From Akkermansiaceae bacterium (GTDB taxonomy: Bacteria > Verrucomicrobiota > Verrucomicrobiia > Verrucomicrobiales > DEV007), in NCBI GenBank assembly GCA_024233085.1, contig JACKQC010000020.1, positions 1 through 64,000 of the forward strand: a DNA stretch of 64,000 nt, given 5' to 3'. The position numbers and the translations under genes are program-made. Under the pieces are notes generated by a model. The model was not told where the DNA came from. It saw only the letters and a program-made list of their open reading frames with translations, and made no database searches. Shown one piece after another: positions 58,046-64,000 of the stretch (its first letter is position 1; each line of letters starts with the position of its first letter).

Positions 58046-58891
58046 ATGCCGCTGAAAAAATACAACCCGGTCACCCCGTCCAGCCGCTACAAGCTGCTGC
58101 CCGACTTTGCCGAGATCACCAAGAAAACGCCCGAGAAAAGCCTCCTGGTGACCCTGAAGAAGTCCGGCGGACGCAACAACAACGGCCGCATCACCTGCCG
58201 TCATCGCGGCGGCGGCCACAAGCGGAAGTACCGGATGATCGATTTCCGCCGCCAGCGTCTCGACGACACGGCCAAGGTCGTCGGCATCGAGTACGATCCG
58301 AACCGCTCCGCCCGCATCGCCCTGATCGAGTACGGGGACGGCCAGAAGAGCTACATCCTCGCCCCCCGCAACCTTGAAGTGGGCGCCGAGGTGCAGGCCG
58401 GCGAGAAGGCCCCGATCAAGCCCGGCAACGCCCTGCCCCTGTCGAAGATCCCGACCGGCACCGTGATTCACAACGTCGAGATCGTCCCCGGCCGCGGCGG
58501 CCAGGTCGCCCGCAGCGCCGGCCAGAGCTGCATCCTGAACAACCGCGAAGGCGACTACGCCCTCATCAAGATGCCCTCCGGCGAGATTCGCAAGATCAAC
58601 GTCAAGTGCTTCGCGACCATCGGTGTCGTCGGCAATTCCGACCACATGAACGTGCAGAGCGCCAAGGCCGGCCGCACCCGCTGGAAGGGCATCCGCCCCA
58701 CCGTGCGCGGCATGTGCATGAACCCGGTGGACCACCCGAACGGCGGCGGCGAAGGCAAGTCGAAGTCCGGCGGCGGACGCCAGCACCTCAAGAGCCCCTG
58801 GGGCCACGCCAAGGGCCAGACCACCCGCAAGAAATACAAGCCGAGCAACAAGTTCATCGTGCAGCGCGCGAAGAAGAAACGCCGCGGCTGA
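58046..58891 (+). CDS. rplB: Ribosomal protein L2
   Basis: 281 residues: LKKYNPVTPSSRYKLLPDF, GGRNNNGRITCRHRGGGHKRKYRMIDFRR, and the peptidyl-transferase-proximal MNPVDHPNGGGEGKSKSGG (His in DHPNGGGEG conserved), ending with KFIVQRAKKKRRG. It binds 23S rRNA and is needed for subunit association. TTAAC lies at 58022-58026, 19 bases upstream of ATG; no Shine-Dalgarno sequence is seen. Confidence 0.98.
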   Translation: MPLKKYNPVTPSSRYKLLPDFAEITKKTPEKSLLVTLKKSGGRNNNGRITCRHRGGGHKRKYRMIDFRRQRLDDTAKVVGIEYDPNRSARIALIEYGDGQKSYILAPRNLEVGAEVQAGEKAPIKPGNALPLSKIPTGTVIHNVEIVPGRGGQVARSAGQSCILNNREGDYALIKMPSGEIRKINVKCFATIGVVGNSDHMNVQSAKAGRTRWKGIRPTVRGMCMNPVDHPNGGGEGKSKSGGGRQHLKSPWGHAKGQTTRKKYKPSNKFIVQRAKKKRRG

Positions 58892-58949
58892 TCCCACTCC
58901 GACCCGAACCGATCGTTTTCCGACACGTTAACCACCCCCTTTATTTGCC

Positions 58950-59228
58950 ATGGGCCGTTCACTGAAAAAAGGACCCTTCGTCGACCAGAAACTGCTGGTG
59001 AAAATCGACACCCAGAACGAGGCCGGCTTCAAGAAGCCGATCAAGACCTGGTCGCGCCGCTCGATGATTACCCCCGATTTCGTGGGCCACACCTTCCTGG
59101 TCCACAACGGGAAGGATTTCATCTCCGTTTTTGTCACCGAAAACATGGTCGGCCATCGGCTCGGCGAGTTTTCCCCGACCCGGAAATTCGCCGGCCACAG
59201 CGGTCACAACCCGAAAATCAAAGGCTGA
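58950..59228 (+). CDS. rpsS: Ribosomal protein S19
   Basis: 92 residues: GRSLKKGPFVDQKLLVKID, then IKTWSRRSMITPDFVGHTFLVHNGKDFISVFVTENMVGHRLGEFSPTRKFAGHSGH, typical S19. The leader is TTAACCACCCCCTTTATTTGCC (TTAAC 17 bases before ATG) without a Shine-Dalgarno sequence. Its stop codon is followed at once by an R22 array and then by a non-ribosomal gene, where rplV should start. Confidence 0.98.
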   Translation: MGRSLKKGPFVDQKLLVKIDTQNEAGFKKPIKTWSRRSMITPDFVGHTFLVHNGKDFISVFVTENMVGHRLGEFSPTRKFAGHSGHNPKIKG

Positions 59229-59265
59229 CCCAACCCTGTTTGGTCCCCGACCCAACCCTGTTGAC
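59228..59265 (-). repeat. R22 repeat array 8 (two units), inside the S10 operon
   Basis: Inverted-form cores AACCCTGTT at 59232-59240 and 59254-59262, 22 bp apart, starting 3 bp after the rpsS stop codon and ending 25 bp before the inserted coiled-coil gene. Confidence 0.9.
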
Positions 59266-59287
59266 TCCTTCCCGTTTTCCCGACCCG

Positions 59288-60136
59288 ATGACTCCTCCCC
59301 GTCAGACCCGATCGTCTCAACCGGCCGGTGGCACTCGTGCCGCCCTGGCGGCCGGAGCGGCGGCGGCGTTCGTGACCGTGGTGAGCCTGGAGGTCGTCGC
59401 CCCGGGACGGGCCGTCGCTCAGGAAAGCCGTGCCGCGCGCCCGGCCGCCTCGATCGAGGCGGAGGAGTTGCGGACCGCGCTCGAAGTTTCGCAAAAACAG
59501 CTCGCCGACACCCGCAAGCAGCTCGCCGCCTCGGAAACCAAGGTCGCGGCCCTCAGCGAGAGCCTCGCCGAGTCGAACCGTGTCTTCGAGGACACTCGCA
59601 AGGCTTACGAGGAATTGTCCCTGCGGATGGCGGCGTTCGGTGTCGATTTGCTCAAACCCGACCCGAAGAGCCTCGAACAGCGCCTGCTCAAGGCGGTGCA
59701 CGACCAGGACCTCGCCGAGCAGGAGAAGCAGAAGATCGCCGCCCGGTTGCTGCGCCTGAGCGAGGCCGTCTTCAACCTGCTGCGGACCGTTCCCGAATCG
59801 CCCGACCGCGCCGGCGTCGAGACCGAGCTGCGCGCCGCCAACGAAACCCTCGGACTGGCCACCACCCCGGCGCACGAAACCGCGCGGAACCTGTCCGACG
59901 GACGCGTGGTGAGCATCGATCCGGAGATCGGCCTGCTGGTGCTCAATATCGGACGAAAGAGCGGCGTGCGCGTCGGAATGCCCTTGCGCATTCTGCGGGA
60001 TGAACGGACTGTCGGCGCCGCTCTGGTCGTCGATGTGCGCGACGGCATCTGCGGCGCCGTGCTGCGGGACCTCGCCGCCAAGGGCGAAGACGTCAAGGTG
60101 GGCGACCGAATTCTGCCCGAGGTGCAGCAACTTTGA
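59288..60136 (+). CDS. Exported coiled-coil protein inserted in the S10 operon
   Basis: A 282-residue protein of unknown function between rpsS and rplV. A basic N terminus and hydrophobic stretch (ALAAGAAAAFVTVVSLEVV) followed by APGRAVAQ form a signal peptide. About residues 50-125 form a coiled coil (ELRTALEVSQKQLADTRKQL, SETKVAALSESLAESN). The C-terminal 75 residues (RVVSIDPEIGLLVLNIGRKSGVRVGMPLRIL and GEDVKVGDRIL) are beta-rich with repeated G-V-x-x-G-M turns, like the FlgT/MreC-type beta domains of envelope proteins. It therefore works in the envelope, not in the ribosome. A TTG at 59240 would give a longer form reading through the R22 array. Confidence 0.82.
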   Translation: MTPPRQTRSSQPAGGTRAALAAGAAAAFVTVVSLEVVAPGRAVAQESRAARPAASIEAEELRTALEVSQKQLADTRKQLAASETKVAALSESLAESNRVFEDTRKAYEELSLRMAAFGVDLLKPDPKSLEQRLLKAVHDQDLAEQEKQKIAARLLRLSEAVFNLLRTVPESPDRAGVETELRAANETLGLATTPAHETARNLSDGRVVSIDPEIGLLVLNIGRKSGVRVGMPLRILRDERTVGAALVVDVRDGICGAVLRDLAAKGEDVKVGDRILPEVQQL

Positions 60137-60185
60137 ACCTTTAATGATCGATTTTTGAATTGTTAACAACTCGCCGCGTTTCACG

Positions 60186-60650
60186 ATGGAAGTGACTTCG
60201 ACCTACAAATTCGCCCGCGTCTCGGCGCGGAAGGCACGGGAAGTGGCCCGCGAGATCCAGGGACTGCCGGTCTCGGACGCGCTGGACATCCTCACCTTCA
60301 CGCCGCGCAAGGCTGCTCACCTCATCGGCAAGACGGTGAAGGCCGCCATGGCCGACGCGGAAAACAACTTCGAACTCTCGCTCGACAAACTCGTCGTCAA
60401 GAGCGCCATCATCGGCGAGGGACCGACCTTCAAGCGCTTCCGCCCGCGCGCCCGCGGCTCCGCGTCGTCGATCCGCAAGCGCACCAGCCATATCCGCATC
60501 GTCCTGACAGATCTGGAGGGCGCCGAAGACGCCGCCGCAGAGACCGCTCCGGAAACCGAGGCCGCCGCCGCGCCGAAGAAGAAAACCGCCGCGAAGAAGA
60601 AAACGGCCGCCGGGAAGAAGACCGCCGCGAAAAAGAAATCCGCCGAGTGA
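60186..60650 (+). CDS. rplV: Ribosomal protein L22 with basic C-terminal extension
   Basis: 154 residues. The first 110 are normal L22 (YKFARVSARKAREVAREIQGLPVSDALDIL, then PTFKRFRPRARGSASSIRKRTSHIRIVL), with the beta-hairpin loop that lines the exit tunnel. A further 45 residues are an acidic then Lys/Ala-rich tail (PKKKTAAKKKTAAGKKTAA), resembling histone-H1-like tails. TTAAC lies at 60163-60167, 18 bases before ATG. The gene follows the inserted coiled-coil gene by 49 bp. Confidence 0.96.
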   Translation: MEVTSTYKFARVSARKAREVAREIQGLPVSDALDILTFTPRKAAHLIGKTVKAAMADAENNFELSLDKLVVKSAIIGEGPTFKRFRPRARGSASSIRKRTSHIRIVLTDLEGAEDAAAETAPETEAAAAPKKKTAAKKKTAAGKKTAAKKKSAE

Positions 60651-60745
60651 AGAGGCGTCCGCCGCGCGGTTCGCAGCCGCCGGCCCTGCCCGACCGAATT
60701 TCCGATCATCACCCCGAATTTTTCACAGGAGAACAACACAACGCC

Positions 60746-61438
60746 ATGGGTCAAAAAGTTCATCCCACCGGTTTCCGCCTCGCCGTCAGCAAGGACTGGC
60801 GCTCGAAGTGGTACGCCCCGGAGAAGGATTTCGCCGATCAGCTTCACAGCGATCTGCGGGTCCGCGAGTATCTAAAGGAAAAGCTGCAGATGGCGGCCAT
60901 CGCCAAGGTCGTGATCGAGCGCGCCTGGAACAGCGTGCGCGTGACGCTGCACACCTCCCGCCCCGGCATCGTGATCGGGCGCAAGGGCGCCGAGATCGAG
61001 AAAATGACCAGCGACATCAGCGGCATGTGCGGCGGCGCCCAGGTGAAGATCGACATTTTCGAAATCAAACAGCCCGAGCTGGACGCCCAGCTCGTGGCGG
61101 AAAACGTCGCCGTGCAGTTGGAGCGCCGGATTTCCTTCCGCCGCGCCATGAAACGCGCCGTGCAGACGGCGATGGACTTCGGCGCGGAGGGCATCCGCAT
61201 TCGCGTCGCGGGCCGTCTGGGCGGGGCGGACATCGCCCGCGCCGAGGCGTATCGCGAGGGCAAGGTGCCGCTGCAGACCCTGCGCGTGCCGATCGATTTC
61301 GGTTTCGCCGAGGCCCGCACCACCTGGGGGGTGATCGGCGTGAAATGCTGGATCAACAAGAAGGAAGACGCCGGCAACGCCGCCGGCTCGAACCGCCGTC
61401 CCGGGGCGGGAACCCGCCGCGGAGGCCGCCGTCACTGA
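60746..61438 (+). CDS. rpsC: Ribosomal protein S3
   Basis: 230 residues: GQKVHPTGFRLAVSKDWRSKWYA, a KH domain (SRPGIVIGRKGAEIEKM) and the C-terminal domain RISFRRAMKRAVQTAMDFGAEGIRIRVAGRLGGADIARAE, which carries the basic residues of the mRNA-entry helicase site. The tail is short and Arg/Gly-rich (RPGAGTRRGGRRH). It has a Shine-Dalgarno sequence (ACAGGAGAACAAC) before ATG. The gene begins 95 bp after rplV. Confidence 0.98.
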   Translation: MGQKVHPTGFRLAVSKDWRSKWYAPEKDFADQLHSDLRVREYLKEKLQMAAIAKVVIERAWNSVRVTLHTSRPGIVIGRKGAEIEKMTSDISGMCGGAQVKIDIFEIKQPELDAQLVAENVAVQLERRISFRRAMKRAVQTAMDFGAEGIRIRVAGRLGGADIARAEAYREGKVPLQTLRVPIDFGFAEARTTWGVIGVKCWINKKEDAGNAAGSNRRPGAGTRRGGRRH

Positions 61439-61501
61439 GAAGCGGCGACCGGGCGCGAACGCAGAAACGAATTTTCAACACCAGACTGAGGAGACACAGC
61501 C

Positions 61502-61924
61502 ATGCCTTTGATGCCAAAACGGGTCAAGTTCCGCAAGACCCATCGCGGAAGCCGCGCCGGAAACGCCAAGCGCGGAACGAAAGTGAGTTTCGGGGAGTTC
61601 GGCCTGCAATCGCTGGATCGCGGCTGGATCACCAACCGCCAGATCGAGGCCTGCCGTGTTTCCATCAACCGTTACCTGAAACGTAAGGGGAAGGTCTGGA
61701 TCCGCATCTTCCCGCACAAACCGGTGACCGCCCGTCCCCCGGAAACCCGAATGGGGAAAGGGAAAGGCGCCCCGGAGTTCTGGGTCGCCGTGGTGCGCCC
61801 GGGATCGATGCTTTTCGAGGTGGGTGGCGTGTCCGAGACCGCCGCCAAGGACGCCCTGCGCCGCGCCTCGGCGAAGCTCGGCCTCCGTTGCCGCTTCGTC
61901 AGCCGCACCCAACAACACGGCTGA
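61502..61924 (+). CDS. rplP: Ribosomal protein L16
   Basis: 140 residues: LMPKRVKFRKTHRGSRAGNAKRGTKVSFGEFGLQSL, then RITNRQIEA-like WITNRQIEACRVSINRYLKRKGKVWIRIFPHKPVTARPPETRMGKGKG, matching L16, which places tRNA in the A site. A strong Shine-Dalgarno sequence (CTGAGGAGACACAGCC) precedes ATG. The order rpsC-rplP-rpmC-rpsQ is standard. Confidence 0.98.
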   Translation: MPLMPKRVKFRKTHRGSRAGNAKRGTKVSFGEFGLQSLDRGWITNRQIEACRVSINRYLKRKGKVWIRIFPHKPVTARPPETRMGKGKGAPEFWVAVVRPGSMLFEVGGVSETAAKDALRRASAKLGLRCRFVSRTQQHG

Positions 61925-61954
61925 ACCGCCGCCGGCCGTTAACCGCCTTTTTCC

Positions 61955-62170
61955 ATGAAAATCAAAGAAATCCGCGAACTGAGCAACGACGAACTGGCCT
62001 CGCGCCGCCGGGACCTCAAGGAAGAGGCCCTGAATCTCCGCGTGCAGCAGGAGAGCGGCCAGTTGGAAAATCCCGCCCGCATCCGCCTGATCCGGCGCGA
62101 AGTGGCCCGGATCGAGTCCGTCCTCTCCCAGCGCCGTGTGAAGGCCGCCGCGGAAGCCGCCGGCGCCTGA
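61955..62170 (+). CDS. rpmC: Ribosomal protein L29
   Basis: 71 residues: KIKEIRELSNDELASRRRDLKEEALNLRVQQESGQLENPARIRLIRREVARIESVLSQR, a typical two-helix L29. It binds near the exit tunnel next to L23. TTAAC lies at 61939-61943, 11 bases before ATG, and the spacer is CT-rich (CGCCTTTTTCC); no Shine-Dalgarno sequence. Confidence 0.97.
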   Translation: MKIKEIRELSNDELASRRRDLKEEALNLRVQQESGQLENPARIRLIRREVARIESVLSQRRVKAAAEAAGA

Positions 62171-62240
62171 GCCCCGAGGCACCCCGCCGGAATACACGAT
62201 TTACCCTCCCAGATATCACGAACCTTTCCTCCATTCGACC

Positions 62241-62528
62241 ATGAGCGAAGCCGCCGCCAACACCGATCCCCAGGCCGCCGACAATCGCGGGAAGCGCAAG
62301 ACCCGCATCGGCGTGGTTGTCTCCGACAAGATGAACAAGACGATCGTCGTCGAAGTGGTGCGCCGCGTGCCGCATCCGCAGTTCAAAAAGATCGTGAAGA
62401 AAACCACCAAACTCTACGCCCACGACGAGAAGGGCGAGGCCAAAATCGGCGACAAGGTCCTCATCATGGAGACCCGCCCGCTGAGCAAGACCAAGTGCTG
62501 GCGCCTGATCGAGGTTCTGGCGCATTGA
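62241..62528 (+). CDS. rpsQ: Ribosomal protein S17
   Basis: 95 residues: RKTRIGVVVSDKMNKTIVVEVVRRVPHPQFKKIVKKTTKLYAHDE, then GDKVLIMETRPLSKTKCWRLIEVL, the S17 OB fold. The N terminus carries about 15 extra residues (SEAAANTDPQAADNRG) before the conserved core. The leader is pyrimidine-rich (ACCTTTCCTCCATTCGACC) without a Shine-Dalgarno sequence. Confidence 0.97.
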   Translation: MSEAAANTDPQAADNRGKRKTRIGVVVSDKMNKTIVVEVVRRVPHPQFKKIVKKTTKLYAHDEKGEAKIGDKVLIMETRPLSKTKCWRLIEVLAH

Positions 62529-62599
62529 TCGATGACGCGGAAGCCGGCGCGCCCACCCATTTTCCCCTTCTTTCCGAACCCAACGATCCCCCTTTCGTC

Positions 62600-62965
62600 A
62601 TGATCCAGATGGAATCCAAATTGCAGGTCGCCGACAACACCGGCGCCCGCGTCGCCAAGATGATTGGCGTCATCGGCAAGCGCACGCGCTCGGCCGGCAT
62701 TGGCGACATCATCACCGCCCACATCCGCGAGTCGATCCCCACGGCGAACGTGAAGAAGGGCGATGTGGTCCGCGCCGTCGTCGTGCGCACCGCGGCCCCG
62801 ATACGCCGGGCCGACGGATCGGTGCTGCGCTTCGACCGCAACGCCATCGTCATCATCGACAAGGACAAGAACCCGCGCGGCACCCGCATCTTCGGCCCCG
62901 TGGCCCGCGAGCTGCGCGAAAAGAATTTCATGAAGATCGTTTCACTCGCACCGGAGGTTTTGTGA
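62600..62965 (+). CDS. rplN: Ribosomal protein L14
   Basis: 121 residues: MIQMESKLQVADNTGARVAKMIGVIG, GDIITAHIRESIPTANVKKGDVVRAVVVRTA, RFDRNAIVIIDKDKNPRGTRIFGPVARELREKNFMKIVSLAPEVL, full-length L14. It contacts S12 and 16S h14 in the 70S. The leader is CT-rich (CCCCCTTTCGTC). Its TGA stop (62963-62965) overlaps the rplX ATG at 62965 by one base; the alternative rplX GTG at 62962 would overlap by four. Confidence 0.98.
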   Translation: MIQMESKLQVADNTGARVAKMIGVIGKRTRSAGIGDIITAHIRESIPTANVKKGDVVRAVVVRTAAPIRRADGSVLRFDRNAIVIIDKDKNPRGTRIFGPVARELREKNFMKIVSLAPEVL

Positions 62966-63201
62966 TGGCCAAGCGAATCAAGACACACGTTAAGAAGAAC
63001 GACGAAGTCGTCGTGATTGCCGGAAACCACAAGGGAGCCACCGGGAAGGTGCTCCAGGTTTTCCCGGAAAAGAGCCAGGTGCTCGTCGAGGGCGTCCGCC
63101 TCATCAAAAAACACGCCCGGCGCAGCCAGGACCGTCCCGAGGGCGGCATCATCGAGCGCGAAGGCCCCATCCATATTTCGAACGTCAAGAAAACCGGCTG
63201 A
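62965..63201 (+). CDS. rplX: Ribosomal protein L24
   Basis: 78 residues: AKRIKTHVKKNDEVVVIAGNHKGATGKVLQVFPEKSQVLVEGVRLIKKHARRSQ with the KOW motif (VVVIAGNHKGATGKVLQV), ending GPIHISNVKKTG. It starts early assembly of the 50S subunit. A GTG at 62962 is an alternative start. GGAGG at 62952 is a good Shine-Dalgarno sequence. It is shorter than E. coli L24 (104), as in many bacteria. Confidence 0.97.
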   Translation: MAKRIKTHVKKNDEVVVIAGNHKGATGKVLQVFPEKSQVLVEGVRLIKKHARRSQDRPEGGIIEREGPIHISNVKKTG

Positions 63202-63271
63202 AGCCCCCCGCGAGTCCGCCCTCCGGGCGAGACCGGCCCCGACCCCTGATCCCTGACCCTTGAACCAGACC

Positions 63272-63886
63272 ATGGAACCCACCATGCAGACCCTCTACCG
63301 GGAAAAAGTGGCCCCGGCGTTGAAGGAGAAATTCCAATACGCCAACGTCCACCAGATCCCCAGGCTCTCGAAGATCGTCCTCAACAGCGGCTTCGGCCAG
63401 ACCGACGACCGCAAGGCGACCGCCGAGATCGTGATGGACGAAATCGCCGCCATCACCGGGCAGAAACCCGTGCCGACCCAGGCCAAGAAGGCCATCTCGA
63501 ACTTCAAGCTGCGCGTCGGGGAAACCATCGGCGCCCGCGTCACGCTGCGGAACCGCCACATGTGGGAGTTCGCCGACCGCTTCATCAACGTCGCCGTGCC
63601 GACCATCCGCGACTTCCGCGGCGTGTCGCCGAAGAGCTTCGACGGGCGCGGCAACTACACCCTCGGGATCAACGACCACACCATTTTCCCCGAGATCGAG
63701 ATCGACAAGGTCAAGCGGACCGTCGGCTTCGACATCACGTTTGTCACCACCGCCACGACCGATGACGAGGCGCGAGAATTGCTCATCCTGCTTGGCATGC
63801 CCTTCCGCAAGCCGGGGGGCGGCTCCACCCGCGCCGAAGGCGGCGGCGGTGACGAAGGCGACGGCGGCGAGGAAGGCGCCGAATGA
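63272..63886 (+). CDS. rplE: Ribosomal protein L5 with acidic C-terminal extension
   Basis: 204 residues. The core is L5: LKEKFQYANVHQIPRLSKIVLNSGFGQ, TGQKPVPTQAKKAISNFKLRVGETIGARVTLRN, FRGVSPKSFDGRGNYTLGINDHTIFPEI and LLILLGMPFRKPG. Beyond the normal end, about 25 residues form a Gly/Glu/Asp-rich tail (GGGGDEGDGGEEGAE) absent from typical L5. Alternative starts are TTG 63260 and ATG 63284. The usual next gene, rpsN, is absent: rpsH begins 50 bp later. Confidence 0.97.
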   Translation: MEPTMQTLYREKVAPALKEKFQYANVHQIPRLSKIVLNSGFGQTDDRKATAEIVMDEIAAITGQKPVPTQAKKAISNFKLRVGETIGARVTLRNRHMWEFADRFINVAVPTIRDFRGVSPKSFDGRGNYTLGINDHTIFPEIEIDKVKRTVGFDITFVTTATTDDEARELLILLGMPFRKPGGGSTRAEGGGGDEGDGGEEGAE

Positions 63887-63936
63887 CCGAAACAACCCGG
63901 CAGGATTTTACCCGCAGTTTTTAACCCGAAAAGAAC

Positions 63937-64000
63937 ATGGCCGTTGTCAGTGACCCCATCGCGGACTTTTTGATCCGCTTCAAGAATGCCACCCGCGCCG
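63937..64000 (+). CDS. rpsH: Ribosomal protein S8, N-terminal fragment (cut by window end)
   Basis: The first 21 codons read AVVSDPIADFLIRFKNATRA after Met, the S8 N terminus (usual form DPIADMLTRIRNA). The leader contains TTAAC at 63921-63925, 11 bases before ATG, and no Shine-Dalgarno sequence. It is in the spc-operon position after rplE. Confidence 0.93.
   Translation, partial: MAVVSDPIADFLIRFKNATRA

Noticed and set aside
63887..63936. A missed rpsN between rplE and rpsH
   Set aside because: Only 50 bp separate the two genes, too short for S14.

Overview
The window is a high-GC chromosomal segment from a Gram-negative bacterium, most likely a member of the Verrucomicrobiota (PVC group). 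No 16S rRNA gene is present, so this rests on gene content: an iduronate-2-sulfatase-like enzyme beside a DUF1080 protein, Tat-exported PhoD phosphoesterases, a neutral-ceramidase-like enzyme, MshEN-type secretion ATPases with tandem pseudopilins, and Kdo synthesis (kdsB), which implies an outer membrane.

Layout. 1-6.3 kb holds a truncated AAA ATPase, an OmpA-like protein, a Gfo/Idh/MocA oxidoreductase divergent from an inositol-monophosphatase-family enzyme, a low-GC islet, the sulfatase and the DUF1080 protein. 6.4-16.5 kb holds a toxin-antitoxin pair, cysQ, a GT39-like membrane glycosyltransferase, a YdbH-like AsmA-fold protein with a fused YnbE-YdbL lipoprotein, an MFS transporter and an ArsC/Spx protein. 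16.7-22.8 kb is a type II secretion/type IV pilus-like operon (two ATPases, one inner-membrane protein, two pseudopilins). 22.8-32.6 kb holds pyrG-kdsB, a small operon ending in phoH, an alpha/beta hydrolase, a Tat-signal sugar isomerase, metF and a parvulin. 32.6-43.4 kb is more accessory: an orphan CreC-like kinase, an 870-bp non-coding stretch with a degenerate 21-bp tandem repeat, a second toxin-antitoxin pair behind a phoD remnant, two PhoD enzymes, the ceramidase-like enzyme, an NlpC-like lipoprotein and a VOC protein. 43.8-48.9 kb is a peptide/nickel-type ABC importer whose single ATPase has lost its signature motif, followed by gpmI (48.9-50.5 kb) and an EF-hand secreted protein (50.9-52.1 kb). 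52.2-64 kb is tRNA-Met and a fused str-S10-spc ribosomal operon (rpsL to rpsH, cut by the window end). It lacks tuf and rpsN at their usual places and carries a foreign coiled-coil gene between rpsS and rplV.

The most striking signal is a dispersed repeat family, here called R22. Short arrays of 2-3 near-palindromic units with core AACAGGGTT lie exactly 22 bp apart at eight loci. They often overlap the stop or start codons of unrelated genes and are found even inside operons, including the ribosomal one. Other signals are a 21-bp-period TTCGAG array touching one R22 array, a TTAAC element in the leaders of ribosomal genes without a Shine-Dalgarno sequence, and the YnbE-YdbL fusion.
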